DNA of 64,000 bases from Haloarcula pelagica (GCF_030127105.1 NZ_CP126161.1:2294001-2358000), one strand, 5' to 3'; shown: positions 24,195-33,541, counted from the first letter of the stretch. The notes: generated by a model from the sequence alone, not told the origin. Made by a program: numbers and translations.

Positions 24195-25279
24195 ATGACT
24201 GTTCTCGAAGCGGTCCACGAGGCCCACGGAGGTCGGTTCCGGACCGTCGGGGGCCGCCGCGTCGTCGACAGCTACGGCCGTCCCGAGCGGACCCACCGCG
24301 CCGTCCGCAACGTCGTCGGGGTCTGTGAGTTCGGCTACGGCGTCCTCGTCGTCACCGGCGAGGACCGCGTCGAGTACGTCGACAACGCCGTCTCGAACCG
24401 CGTCCCCGACGCCGACGGCGAGGGGTGTTACGCGCTGTTACTGGACCCGCAGGGGGCCGTCGAGACCGACATGTACGTGTACAACGCCGGCGAGCGACTG
24501 CTGGTCTTTACACCGCCCCAGCGGGCCGCCCCGCTGGCCGAGGAGTGGCGCGAGAAGACGTTCATCCAGGACGTCGAGATCAGCGTGGCGACCGACGACT
24601 TCGCGGTCTTCGGCGTCCACGGGCCGAAAGCGACCGAGAAGATCGCCAGCGTCCTCCACCAGGCCGGGGCGCCCGAGGCGCCCTCTCCTTCGAGCGCGGT
24701 GAACTGGGCGACGCCGGCGTGACGGTGATCCGCACCGACGACCTCGCCGGCGAGGAGAGCTTCGACGTGGTCTGTGGCGCCGCCGACGCCGAGCGGGTGT
24801 TCGACACGCTCGTCAACCGGGGGCTCAACGCCGTCCCCTTCGGCTACCACACCTGGGAGACGCTGACCCTGGAGGCGGGGACGCCGCTGTTCGACACCGA
24901 GATCGAGGGCGCCCGACCCAACGACATCGGACTGCGGACCGCGCTGGACTTCGAGAAGGGGTGTTACGTCGGCCAGGAGGTCGTCTCGCGGATCGAGAAC
25001 CGGGGTCACCCACGGACACGGCTGGTCGGCCTCCGCGTCGACGCGCTGCCCGAGGCCGGCGCCGCGGTCTTCGCCGGCGACGACCACGTCGGGTCGGTGA
25101 CTCGCGCCGTCGAGAGCCCCTCGCTCGACGCTCCGATCGCGCTGGCGACCGTCGACTGGGCGCTCCCGGAGACGCCCCTCACCGTCCGTGTCGACGGGAA
25201 CGAGGTCGACGCCACCGTCGCCGACCTCCCCTTCGTCGAGGGGTCCGGTGACTCGGCGCGGCGGCCCCGTTACGCGTAA
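24195..25279 (+). pseudogene. YgfZ/GcvT-like folate-binding protein, interrupted by a one-base deletion
   Basis: The gene would encode a protein of about 360 residues of the YgfZ/GcvT aminomethyltransferase family, which uses folate in iron-sulphur cluster upkeep or glycine cleavage. The first frame runs to VLHQAGAPE and then goes out of phase, stopping at 24722. Continuing one base earlier in phase gives LSFERGELGDAGV and the conserved FEKGCYVGQEVVSRIENRG, the hallmark of YgfZ-type proteins. Restoring one G in the run at 24677-24678 joins both halves without loss. Either a recent inactivation or a sequencing error in a G/C-rich stretch explains this. Codon use stays normal on both sides. Confidence 0.85.
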
Positions 25280-25665
25280 CCGGTGTCGTCCTCCGGGGCG
25301 TCCGACTCGCCGAGGTACCCCTCGATCGCCACCAGCGCGGTGTAGGCGGAAAACGCCGCCAGACACATCCCGCCGAACTGCGTGGTCGCCGTCAGCGCCG
25401 GCTCGACACCCTCGTACTGCAGCGGCGCGACGATGAGCCAGAGCCCGAGCATCGTGGCCATCACACCTGCGGCAAACCGTGGTCGCCCACGGTCGCGGAT
25501 CGTCTGTGCGTTCTTGCCGGCGAAGACGGCTCCGACGACGGCGGCTAGCGTGACGCTCCCGCGGATGCCGGGGCCGGCACCGAGCGCCAGCGGTGCCACG
25601 AACGCCACCAGACAGCCGAGCAGTGCGACCGCGGCCGCGGCGGCGGTAAAGCGTGAGGCCTGCAT
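25270..25665 (-). CDS. Small four-helix membrane protein
   Basis: The 131-residue product has about four membrane helices and ends in an acidic tail (LGESDAPEDDTGYA). It converges on the YgfZ-like gene, overlapping its last ten bases. No family is recognised. Confidence 0.72.
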   Translation of the reverse strand: MQASRFTAAAAAVALLGCLVAFVAPLALGAGPGIRGSVTLAAVVGAVFAGKNAQTIRDRGRPRFAAGVMATMLGLWLIVAPLQYEGVEPALTATTQFGGMCLAAFSAYTALVAIEGYLGESDAPEDDTGYA

Positions 25666-25726
25666 GGCCGGTGGTACTTGGAGTAGTGCTAAATAGCTTC
25701 TACCAACACGGCCGGCGACCGACCAG

Positions 25727-25954
25727 TCACTCCGTCAGCGGCAGGACGATCCCGAACACCAGCGGCGACAACAGCCCGATCAGGATACCGAGCCCTTCCA
25801 TGTTGGTCAACAGGAGGTGTTCCCAGCCGGGCAGCGGGCCGGCGACGGCCTGCCCGACCGTCTCACCCAGCACTCCGACGACGAACAGCCCGACGCCCAG
25901 AAAAAACCCCCGTTTCGCCATCGTCGCGTGATCCATACTCTGTGTCTGTCCCAT
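25727..25954 (-). CDS. Small two-helix membrane protein, DUF7860-like
   Basis: The 75-residue protein has a first helix after KRGFFLGVGLFVVGV and a second near the end (GILIGLLSPLVFGIVLPLTE). I recall the pattern from the haloarchaeal family DUF7860, with low certainty about the number. The start at 25954 (MGQTQSM) is chosen over 25993, which would lie in the divergent promoter. Confidence 0.68.
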   Translation of the reverse strand: MGQTQSMDHATMAKRGFFLGVGLFVVGVLGETVGQAVAGPLPGWEHLLLTNMEGLGILIGLLSPLVFGIVLPLTE

Positions 25955-26035
25955 ACTGTGTGGGCCACGGCTCGGGGTAAAGACGGTTTCCATTCGGCGA
26001 AAGGACTACAATCACCTCTCGCATAGCCGCTGTCG

Positions 26036-26281
26036 ATGAACGGATTCGTCTCGGAGTCGATCGTGGAACTTCTGGGTGTCGTCCTCTCTGCCGTCGCCGC
26101 CGGTGTCCTCACCGCCGTCGGTGCGCTGGCGGAAAACGCCGGGCTGGCGGACCTGCTGGCCGGTCAGTCCGTCTTCGGGCTCTGGGAACTCGGGATGGGC
26201 GCGCTCGCACTGTACGCGGGCGTCTATCTGCTCGGCTACAAGCGAGTCGCTGTTCCGGTCGGCCGGGCGCTGGCGAACTGA
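26036..26281 (+). CDS. Small two-helix membrane protein
   Basis: The 81-residue product has helices at about 8-33 and 48-68. It is divergent from the preceding small membrane protein and its stop lies two bases from the end of the reductase gene on the other strand. No family or function is recognised. Confidence 0.66.
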   Translation: MNGFVSESIVELLGVVLSAVAAGVLTAVGALAENAGLADLLAGQSVFGLWELGMGALALYAGVYLLGYKRVAVPVGRALAN

Positions 26282-26282
26282 G

Positions 26283-27365
26283 TCAGGACCGGGAGAACAG
26301 CGCCTTCAACTGCTCGCGCGAGAAGACCGTCGTCGGCCGGTCCATGTGGACGCCGATCTCGCCCTCGAAGAGGCGCATCCCGGCCCGCTGGATCGGTTCG
26401 GGCACCGAGTAGCCCGCCCGCACGGCGTGGCCCAGCCTGATGTCGGTCCGGAGTTCCTCGCGCCAGGCCCGCTCGTACTCGCCGAGCGTCGCCGGCTCCG
26501 CGGGATCGATCTCGCGTGCAGCGTGGTCGGCCGCGGTCATGCCGTAGAGGATGCCGCCGCCGGTGAACGGTTTCGTCTGTGCGGCGGCGTCGCCGATCAG
26601 GAACGAGCGCCGGCCCGTCACGCGCTTCGGTGGGCCGACCGGGATCAGTCCCGAACAGCGCCGGCTCACGTCCGCGCCGTACCCGCCGACGAACTCCTCG
26701 AACCGGCCCGGCGCGTCGTCGCCGGGCGGGACCGCGAGCCCGTACTCGACGCCGGCCTCGCCGCGCGGGATGCGCCAGGCGAAAAACCGCGGGACGGTGA
26801 GGTGGACATCGACGAAGTCGCCGTGGTCGGCGGCCCCGTCGAAGCCGAGGACGCCGTGGAGGAGTTCGCCGGGTTCGGGCAGCCCCAGTTCGCGCCGGAC
26901 GCGGCTCTTGGGGCCGTCACAGCCCGCGACCATCAGGGCGCGGTGGGTCTCGACGCCGTCCGGCCCGCGGACCGCGACGGTGACGCCGTCGCGGTCCTCG
27001 GTGACGCCGACGACGGTGTGGCCCTCGCGAACGTCGGCACCGGCCGCGCGAGCCAGTTCGGCCAGGTGGCGGTCGAGCCCGACGCGGTCGATGACGTTCG
27101 AGACGGGTTCGTCCTTGTAGAAGGGGTAGTCGTCGCTACCGGGACCGCCGGTGTGAAAGCGCGCGCCGAAGACCTCGTTCTGGAGGAGGTCGTCGCGTGC
27201 GTCCTCGGTGAACTGCCAGATGTCCGTACTGACGTGGCCCGAACAGGCCAGGGGCTCGCCGACCGCCCCCTGCTCGAAGACGACCACGTCGAGCCCTGCT
27301 CGGGCGGCCCGGCGGGCGTACCGGGAGCCCGCGGGGCCGGCACCGACGACGACAACGTCGTGCAT
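26283..27365 (-). CDS. Geranylgeranyl-reductase-family flavoprotein
   Basis: The 360-residue protein starts with a FAD-binding dinucleotide fold (VVVVGAGPAGSRYARRAARAG), has ACSGHVS in the region where the family often carries a Cys, and the second FAD motif SFLIGDAAAQTKPFTGGGILYG. Relatives reduce the double bonds of geranylgeranyl chains in archaeal lipids or of menaquinone and carotenoid precursors. Haloarchaea carry several copies, so the specific substrate is not clear. The start at 27365 sits directly before the FAD motif. Confidence 0.88.
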   Translation of the reverse strand: MHDVVVVGAGPAGSRYARRAARAGLDVVVFEQGAVGEPLACSGHVSTDIWQFTEDARDDLLQNEVFGARFHTGGPGSDDYPFYKDEPVSNVIDRVGLDRHLAELARAAGADVREGHTVVGVTEDRDGVTVAVRGPDGVETHRALMVAGCDGPKSRVRRELGLPEPGELLHGVLGFDGAADHGDFVDVHLTVPRFFAWRIPRGEAGVEYGLAVPPGDDAPGRFEEFVGGYGADVSRRCSGLIPVGPPKRVTGRRSFLIGDAAAQTKPFTGGGILYGMTAADHAAREIDPAEPATLGEYERAWREELRTDIRLGHAVRAGYSVPEPIQRAGMRLFEGEIGVHMDRPTTVFSREQLKALFSRS

Positions 27366-27416
27366 ACGCGTCGTCAGGGTGTCAGGGGGCAAATGCCTTC
27401 TCGATTCGGGCGGCGA

Positions 27417-27863
27417 TCAGTGACCGGCCGCCGGACGGTTGCCGCCGCCGTTCCGTTCGGCGAGCCAGCCGCCCACACGTCCGCCCAGTGCGCCGAACAC
27501 CGCCGAGATCCCTGCCACGATCCCGAGCACCACCAGCACGAACAGCAGCATCGCGATCGAGCCACCGGTGACGAACCAGGTCGGACCGTCCAGCGCGGCC
27601 AGCGCGGTCACCATGTCCCAGGCGACCCACACCGTCGGGAGCGAACCGACCACTCCGGTTCGGACCCCGACGGCGCTGCTCCGGAGTCCGCGCTGTTTCG
27701 CGAGATAGCCGACGAGGATCGCGGCGAAGAACACCGAGCTCAGCGACATCTCGGAGCCGGACTGCCAGTAGCTCGTGAGGGTGAACGGTATCGAGAGAAC
27801 GCCACCCAGCAGGGCGAACCGCCAGGTGTCGCTCAATTCGTGGAGGGAACCAATTCGGGTCAC
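27417..27863 (-). CDS. Four-helix membrane protein, DUF5518-like
   Basis: The 148-residue protein has four predicted membrane helices and a short basic/Asn tail. A CATAAA box (read TTTATG on the minus strand) lies at 27888-27893, exactly the spacing for a leaderless mRNA at GTG 27863. This supports the choice of start. Function is unknown. Confidence 0.75.
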   Translation of the reverse strand: MTRIGSLHELSDTWRFALLGGVLSIPFTLTSYWQSGSEMSLSSVFFAAILVGYLAKQRGLRSSAVGVRTGVVGSLPTVWVAWDMVTALAALDGPTWFVTGGSIAMLLFVLVVLGIVAGISAVFGALGGRVGGWLAERNGGGNRPAAGH

Positions 27864-27970
27864 GGGCGCGTATTATCAGCCCGGGTACATAAACCCTCCC
27901 GACGGCCGGTCGCCCCTGGGCCGCTGCCGTAGTCGGACCGCATATGCCTGTTCGGCCCCTGCGGACAGAC

Positions 27971-28357
27971 ATGACAGAGTACCAGCCCGGTGTCTGCAAC
28001 ATCGGCGCGGTCGAGCGACGCCGGCGGCGGGTCGCCGGTGTCGGATCGTTCGCCGTCGCGGTGGCCCTCGTCCTGGCTGTCGTTCTCGACGTGCTCCCGG
28101 CGACCGCAGTGTGGGGCGCCATCGCGTTCGTCTTCGGTGGGTGGATCGGCATCCTGCAGGACTACTTCCGGTTCTGTGCTGCCTTCGGTGCGCTGGCGCG
28201 CTACGACCTGACGGGTTCGGGCGGGACGACCGGCTCGGTCGCCGAAGCCGAGGCGGTGCGAGCCGATCGGCGGACGGCGATCAAGATCGTCCTCCTGTCC
28301 GCGGTCGCGACGGCGGTGACGGCGGTCCCGCTCCTCCTGGTCGGTGGGGCGCTGTAG
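27971..28357 (+). CDS. Membrane protein of unknown function
   Basis: The 128-residue product has three hydrophobic helices (about 22-40, 44-65 and 105-125). It opens with MTEYQPGVCNIGAVERRRRR, a cytoplasmic N-terminus with Cys-Asn-Ile-Gly followed by basic residues. It ends one base from the convergent DUF7519-like gene. Confidence 0.7.
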   Translation: MTEYQPGVCNIGAVERRRRRVAGVGSFAVAVALVLAVVLDVLPATAVWGAIAFVFGGWIGILQDYFRFCAAFGALARYDLTGSGGTTGSVAEAEAVRADRRTAIKIVLLSAVATAVTAVPLLLVGGAL

Positions 28358-28358
28358 G

Positions 28359-28871
28359 TCACCGGAGTGCGACGGTGAACGCGACGGCAGCGAGCAACAG
28401 CAATCCCAGTGCGAGTGGCGACGTGCTCGTCACCGCACCGTGGTAGGCGAGGTAGCCGACGCCGCCGCCACCGACGAGAATCGCCAGCGTCGAGACGGCG
28501 TGGACGAGTTCGACACGATGAGTCGGGACACCGTGACCCACCTGCCGGCCCAGTCGGCAGGCGTACCTGGCGGTGGCCCAGGCGAGTACGACGGGGATGG
28601 AGGCACCGAGCAGCCAGACCGCCGAGTGTTCCGCCGTCCCGGCCAGGAGGACACTACCGAAGAGCCCGATCCCGCCCAGCGAGCAGAGCACGTCCTGGTC
28701 ACGGACGATCCCAAGCACACCCAGTAGCGTGCCCAGTGTGGCGATACCGAGCGGTGCCGGGGCAGGGGCGACGAGTACGAAGACAGCGAGTGTGGCGACG
28801 GCACCGAGACCGAGGCTGAGTCGTGGTGGCGCGTAGTTTCCGGGCGTCGACTCAGACTGTGACACGGCCAC
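28359..28871 (-). CDS. Membrane protein at the end of the MoxR operon, DUF7519-like
   Basis: The 170-residue protein has five to six hydrophobic helices and little else. It is the last gene of the MoxR operon, and the start (GTG 28871) overlaps the DUF58 gene by 20 bases. In haloarchaea a membrane gene named DUF7519 usually closes this operon, which matches order and size. The role in the complex is not known. Confidence 0.75.
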   Translation of the reverse strand: MAVSQSESTPGNYAPPRLSLGLGAVATLAVFVLVAPAPAPLGIATLGTLLGVLGIVRDQDVLCSLGGIGLFGSVLLAGTAEHSAVWLLGASIPVVLAWATARYACRLGRQVGHGVPTHRVELVHAVSTLAILVGGGGVGYLAYHGAVTSTSPLALGLLLLAAVAFTVALR

Positions 28872-30774
28872 CCACCTCCATACTCCCCGCCGCAGGGGTC
28901 CGATCTGTCACCGGAATCCCGTGGCTACGGAGCGTGGACAGGCGCCCCCGGCGGGCGAGGCGGCCGTACGCACCTTCGACGGTTGTCGGGTCGGTGCAGT
29001 CCGGACTGACGACGCTCACGGTGTGGCCATCGAGTTCCAGCCGTCGCGCGAGCGTGACGCCGCCGTCGTCACACAGCGGTGAGACGAACACCACTTGCAC
29101 GTCGGGGTCGAGGCGTGCCCCGACCCTCCTGGCGATCTCGTCCACATCGTCAGCTGTCGACGGCGGCCGCCAGGGGACGGCGTCCTCCCCCGCAAGTTCG
29201 GTCCGTATCGTCGTTCGCTGCTTGGCGCCCGCCTGTGGGGAGATCCAGCAGCCTCCGGTGGTCGTGGTAAGTCCGACCGGCACGCCGTCCGCGAGCAGAC
29301 CTGTGCCGATCTCCGCGGCAGCGACCGCACCCCGTCGTGGTCCCGGGATGCCGCCGGCGGTCGGCGCGACGTACGCTTCCGGCCGCGTATCGAGGACGAT
29401 AACGACGCGGGGGCGTCGCGGCTCCCGGAAGTCGACTGTCGCGAGATCGCCCGTCTTTGCCCGGTGGTGCCAGTCGATCCGTGTGGGCGGGTCGCCCGGT
29501 CGGTACTCCCGGAGCGTGTCGAACTCGACACCGGCACCGCTGGCGTCAGCCACCCGCTGGCCGGAATCGCGTGTGACCTGGGACCGAGGCGTGTGCGTCT
29601 CGTCGCCCGCTTCCGTGAACCCACAGCGGAGCGTCGTCGGGCCGTCGGTCGCTGCGACGGGTACGAGCGTCTCCGTCGCCCCGGCGACGTCACCGACGAC
29701 GACGGCTGTCGGGGCGAACGTATGGTGCCCCTCGACGGCTGTGACACTGTACGAGACTGTCGTGGCCCGGCCCGGCCGCAACGCTGTCGTGGACCGCGGC
29801 GAATCGTCGTCGACTGTCAACCCGGTCGGCACCCCGTCCACTACCCGGATGTCCGGGAGCGTCGTCGGGCCGGTGTTCTCGATCGTGACGGTTACCGTCA
29901 CCGTCTCGCCGGGCGCCGGCGTCGTCGTACTCAGCGAGCGGGTGACGCGCAGATCGACTGTCGGTGTCCACACTCTGGCAGCCCCCGCGAGTGCGACTCC
30001 GAGCGTCGCGGTCAGGACTGTCCCCGGATAGCCAAACACCACACCGACCCCGCTGGCGAGCAGGGTTCCAACGACGACTCGTCTGGTCCGTCCCGTAGCC
30101 CGTGTCTCGGGCGGATCGGCGGGCGGCCAGTCGTCGTCACGCTGTGCTGTCGGCGGTTCGAACCGAGCCGACGGGTCGGGGACTGGCTCACCAGACAGGT
30201 CTGCGAGCGCTGTCACGGCGTGGTGCGCCCGTTCGACGATCGGGAGATCGGGCTGTCGACCTGGCAGGTACGCCCACCGCGATAGTGGTGGGCACAGATC
30301 GCCGGTGAAGAAAGCTGCCGCCGCCGCGTCGTCTGTCCAGTCACCGCGTTGCAGTCGTTCGGCGGCGACGCCGGCCGGGGTACCGTCGACGCGTGACAGC
30401 ACACCGACAGCGAGTTCGTGGAGTGCCGCATGGAGTCGCTCTCGTGCTGTCGGTTCCTCGCCTCGCACTGTGTCGTCGGTCAGCCGGCGCCGGCCGACCA
30501 GACCGACCGCCGATAGTATGGTCGCCAGTTCCGAACCGGGGCGTCGATAGTCGGGTCGTGTCTCGGGTGTCGGCAGTGTCGTCTCGGGATCGTCTGCGGA
30601 GAAGAGTTCCCCGACGGCGACGACGACTGCGCCGACCCCGACAGCGACTGTCAGCAGTACCGCGGCGACACGCGGGAGGACCGCGTCACCCAGTCCGGGA
30701 ACCAGTACCAGCGCGATACCACAGGCCGCCGCCAGGACTCCGAGGAGGACGATCCGGCGCTCACGCTCGGTCAC
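28852..30774 (-). CDS. DUF7269-DUF58 fusion protein of the MoxR system
   Basis: The 640-residue protein joins two units that I normally see as separate genes. Residues 1-210 have two membrane helices and the DUF7269 pattern (RLQRGDWTDDAAAAAFF). After a second helix pair (about 228-270) comes a beta-sandwich (TVTVTIENTGPTTLPDIRVVDG) and then DUF58 with EYRPGDPPTRIDWHHRA and a VWA-like core (VIVLDTRPEA). DUF58 proteins are partners of MoxR ATPases, thought to work like metal-dependent adhesion complexes assembled by the ATPase. The GTG start overlaps the DUF4129 gene by four bases. The fusion looks intact in frame. Confidence 0.85.
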   Translation of the reverse strand: MTERERRIVLLGVLAAACGIALVLVPGLGDAVLPRVAAVLLTVAVGVGAVVVAVGELFSADDPETTLPTPETRPDYRRPGSELATILSAVGLVGRRRLTDDTVRGEEPTARERLHAALHELAVGVLSRVDGTPAGVAAERLQRGDWTDDAAAAAFFTGDLCPPLSRWAYLPGRQPDLPIVERAHHAVTALADLSGEPVPDPSARFEPPTAQRDDDWPPADPPETRATGRTRRVVVGTLLASGVGVVFGYPGTVLTATLGVALAGAARVWTPTVDLRVTRSLSTTTPAPGETVTVTVTIENTGPTTLPDIRVVDGVPTGLTVDDDSPRSTTALRPGRATTVSYSVTAVEGHHTFAPTAVVVGDVAGATETLVPVAATDGPTTLRCGFTEAGDETHTPRSQVTRDSGQRVADASGAGVEFDTLREYRPGDPPTRIDWHHRAKTGDLATVDFREPRRPRVVIVLDTRPEAYVAPTAGGIPGPRRGAVAAAEIGTGLLADGVPVGLTTTTGGCWISPQAGAKQRTTIRTELAGEDAVPWRPPSTADDVDEIARRVGARLDPDVQVVFVSPLCDDGGVTLARRLELDGHTVSVVSPDCTDPTTVEGAYGRLARRGRLSTLRSHGIPVTDRTPAAGSMEVGGRVTV

Positions 30775-31445
30775 GTGTCTCCCTCCATACTGATCTGGAG
30801 GCCCAGTGTCACTGCCAGGTCACGGGCCTGCTGTTCGCGACGCTCTGTCGGTGCTGCGTCACCGTACCGGATGGCACAGAAGCTCTCGGTGAGTGTGGCG
30901 ACTGCCGATTCCGGGTAGCCAGCCGCGACCGCTGCCGAGGCGACGTCGGCCGGCGTCGTCCTGTCCGCGTTCACCTCGACCCGGTCGTGTAGCGCTCGCC
31001 AGGTCCGGTAGATGTCGTTCGTCGGGGGGACGTCCTGGGAGAGCGTCACCGTCTCGGGGTCGGGTGCTGTCGGTCTCGACGGCTCGTCCTCGTTCGACGT
31101 GTCGTCGCTCTCGCTGTCGCCGCGGGTCAGTCCGTACAGAGCCACGAGACTCCCGACCAGGAACAGTCCGAGACCGGCGGCGACTTGCCACAGCGGGGGC
31201 GCTGTGTCCGCTGGCGCGGGTGTGGGTGTGGGCGTTCCGCGAGGCTGTGTCACCGTCTGCTGTGACTGAGTGCCGTTGCGTTCTCGGGTGGCAATTCCGG
31301 GCGGACCGCTATCTTTGGTCTGCGGTGGCGGTGTCTTCGTCGAATCGACGGTCGGGGTGGTCGAGACGGTACCGACAGACGCCGCGACGAATCCCAGTAC
31401 GAGGACGGCGAGGATAGCGAGGGCCATCGGGACCAGCCGTTGCAT
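30771..31445 (-). CDS. DUF4129-domain membrane protein
   Basis: The 224-residue protein has an N-terminal membrane helix, a Thr/Pro-rich external segment, a second helix (about 82-103) and a C-terminal DUF4129 domain (DIYRTWRALHDRVEVN to AIRYGDAAPTERREQQARDL). It lies between moxR and the DUF58 gene, 41 bases from the former and overlapping the latter by four bases. This is the usual operon, and the domain probably couples the complex to the membrane. Confidence 0.85.
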   Translation of the reverse strand: MQRLVPMALAILAVLVLGFVAASVGTVSTTPTVDSTKTPPPQTKDSGPPGIATRERNGTQSQQTVTQPRGTPTPTPAPADTAPPLWQVAAGLGLFLVGSLVALYGLTRGDSESDDTSNEDEPSRPTAPDPETVTLSQDVPPTNDIYRTWRALHDRVEVNADRTTPADVASAAVAAGYPESAVATLTESFCAIRYGDAAPTERREQQARDLAVTLGLQISMEGDT

Positions 31446-31486
31446 GCTATCGCCTCCGGCCCCGTGGTGTCTTGGCTGTCATCGGC

Positions 31487-32467
31487 TCACCCATCCGTCA
31501 CCGCTCGCTCGTCCGGAGCCGAGACGGTCGGGACCGGGACAGTATCCACTGTTGTCGCGACGACGTCTTCGGTGGTCGTTCCGTCGACGGTCGCGTCGGT
31601 CGTCAGTGCGAGTCGGTGGGCGAGCACCGGTTCCGTGACCCTCGTGACGTCGACGGGTCGGACGAACGCCCGTCCCTCGACGACCGCCCTCGCCCGCGCG
31701 GCTTCGAGGAGGCGCTGCGTCCCGCGTGGGGAGACCCCGACCTCGACGCGTGTGTCCTCACGTGTCCGGTGGACGATGTCGGTGATGTATCCGATGACGT
31801 CGTCGTGGACAGTGACCGTCTCGGGGACCGCCTGCAACGCCCGGACGCGTTCGGGGTCGAGCACTGTTTCGGCCGACGGCGTCCGCTCGTCCCGGCGTGT
31901 CCGCTGGCGTAACAGCCCCCGTTCTGCGGTCGCGTCCGGGTAGCCGATACTCCGCTTCAGTAGGAACCGGTCGCGCTGTGCCGCCGGGAGTGGGAACACG
32001 CCCTCGCTCTCGACAGGGTTCTGGGTCGCGACGACGACGAACGGGTCCGGAAGCGGGTGGGTATCTCCGTCGACGGTAACCTGGCTCTCGCCCATCGCTT
32101 CGAGCAACGCCGCCTGTGTCTTCGGCGGTGCACGGTTGATCTCGTCGGCGAGCACGAAGTTTGCGAAGATCGGTCCTTCGCTGAACTCGAACGTTCCGCG
32201 CTCCTCGCGGTACATGTGCGTGCCGGTGATGTCGGCGGGCAGGAGGTCGGGTGTGAACTGGATCCGCGAGAACGAGAGTCCAAGTGCCGACGCGAAACTG
32301 CGCGCCGTCAGCGTCTTTCCGGTTCCAGGGACGTCCTCGATGAGGACGTGTCCCTGCGCGAGCACCGCCGTCAGTATCTGTTCGAGGAACTCGTGGTCGG
32401 CGACGACACACGACGAGACGGTCTGGAGGACCTGCTCGCAGTCAGAGCGGGCTTGTGGAACGTCCAT
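31487..32467 (-). CDS. MoxR-family AAA+ ATPase
   Basis: The 326-residue protein has Walker A GTGKT (residues 48-52), Walker B LADEINRAPPKTQAALLEAM and sensor ATQNPVESEGVFPLPAAQRDRF, all typical of MoxR. It probably acts as a chaperone that inserts metal or cofactor, or remodels the DUF58 partner. The operon continues with DUF4129, DUF7269-DUF58 and DUF7519-like genes. An inverted repeat lies directly upstream (32478-32497). Confidence 0.93.
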   Translation of the reverse strand: MDVPQARSDCEQVLQTVSSCVVADHEFLEQILTAVLAQGHVLIEDVPGTGKTLTARSFASALGLSFSRIQFTPDLLPADITGTHMYREERGTFEFSEGPIFANFVLADEINRAPPKTQAALLEAMGESQVTVDGDTHPLPDPFVVVATQNPVESEGVFPLPAAQRDRFLLKRSIGYPDATAERGLLRQRTRRDERTPSAETVLDPERVRALQAVPETVTVHDDVIGYITDIVHRTREDTRVEVGVSPRGTQRLLEAARARAVVEGRAFVRPVDVTRVTEPVLAHRLALTTDATVDGTTTEDVVATTVDTVPVPTVSAPDERAVTDG

Positions 32468-32477
32468 TCCAGTTCGG

Positions 32478-32497
32478 TACTGTCGACAGGAACAGTA
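32478..32497. promoter_or_regulatory. Inverted repeat at the MoxR operon promoter
   Basis: Outer arms TACTGT and ACAGTA flank the inner 10-base palindrome CTGTCGACAG, which shares the left arm. The site starts 11 bases before the moxR start codon, where a repressor would cover the transcription start. Binding protein unknown. Confidence 0.4.
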
Positions 32498-32540
32498 ATA
32501 TCGCTGACGGAACTTACTGGGGCAGGATCACAACACCTCT

Positions 32541-33497
32541 CTAGACCACTGCCAGCCCACGGGGCACCTGATCGTACTCGGTCGTCCACTGGCCGACGCG
32601 GGTCCACTCGTGCCCGGCGTCCGATCGGAACAGCCCGTGGTTCGTCAGCGCGTAGAGCCCGTTCTCGCCGCTGGCCAGTACCGGCCGAGCGAGGCCGTCG
32701 GGACCCGACAGCCCGGCCATCGCCTGCTCCCAGGCGTCGCCGGTCGACCGGTAGACGTAGCTCTCACCCGCCGTCGAGTGGGCACGGCGCGGGCCGGTCG
32801 CGGCCGAGACGACGACGGTCTCCGGGTTCTCGGGATGGACCGCGATGCTCCAGACGTATCGGTGGGCCAGCCCGTCCTGGGGGTGTGTCCACGTCTCACC
32901 GCGGTCGTCAGAGCGGGCGTAGCCGTCGCCGGCGGCGGTGTAGACCCGGTCGGGCGCGTCCGGGTGGGTCGCGAGCGTGTGGTTGTCCCGGCGGGCGCCC
33001 GTGGGGTGGTCGAGCCACGTCTCGCCGCCGTCGGGGCTGCGGACGAACGCGCCGGCCTCGATGGCGACGTAGAGTCGGTCGGCGTCGTCGGGCGCGACCG
33101 CGAGCCAGCGGACGTGGTGGGTGTGGGGGCGGGGCGGGAACGACCATCGCGCCGCCGACGCCAGGTCGGTCAGCCCCTCGCGTTCGGTCCAGCTCCGGCC
33201 GCCGTCGCCGGATCGATAGACGGCGCTCGGCTCCGTTCCGGCCCACACCACGTCGGGGTCCTGCGGGTCGACGGTGACCGCAGTCACGCGGTCGTCGGTG
33301 TCCAGAGCGATCGACCAGGAACTGCCGCCGTCGGTCGTGTACTGGAGGCCGGCGTCGACGGTGCCGACGAACGCCCGGTCGGGCGCGCCGGGATGGGCCG
33401 CGAGACACTCGATGTCGTGGCTCACCAGTCGGTCTTTCCACTCGTCGCCGGTGCCGACGAGGACGCGATCCGAGAGGGCTGCGTAGGCGGTGTTCAT
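32541..33497 (-). CDS. BNR/Asp-box beta-propeller protein
   Basis: The 318-residue protein contains at least four Asp-box repeats (TTDGGSSW, SGDGGRSW, SPDGGETW, SDDRGETW) and so forms a beta-propeller like sialidases and photosystem assembly factors. The N-terminus MNTAYAALSDRVLVGTG shows no signal peptide, so it is cytoplasmic. It is likely a scaffold or a hydrolase-like binding protein; catalytic residues are not evident. Confidence 0.82.
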   Translation of the reverse strand: MNTAYAALSDRVLVGTGDEWKDRLVSHDIECLAAHPGAPDRAFVGTVDAGLQYTTDGGSSWSIALDTDDRVTAVTVDPQDPDVVWAGTEPSAVYRSGDGGRSWTEREGLTDLASAARWSFPPRPHTHHVRWLAVAPDDADRLYVAIEAGAFVRSPDGGETWLDHPTGARRDNHTLATHPDAPDRVYTAAGDGYARSDDRGETWTHPQDGLAHRYVWSIAVHPENPETVVVSAATGPRRAHSTAGESYVYRSTGDAWEQAMAGLSGPDGLARPVLASGENGLYALTNHGLFRSDAGHEWTRVGQWTTEYDQVPRGLAVV

Positions 33498-33541
33498 ACC
33501 GATGGTAGGGGGCGGACCGGCAGAAAACTACCGCCGGAGTG

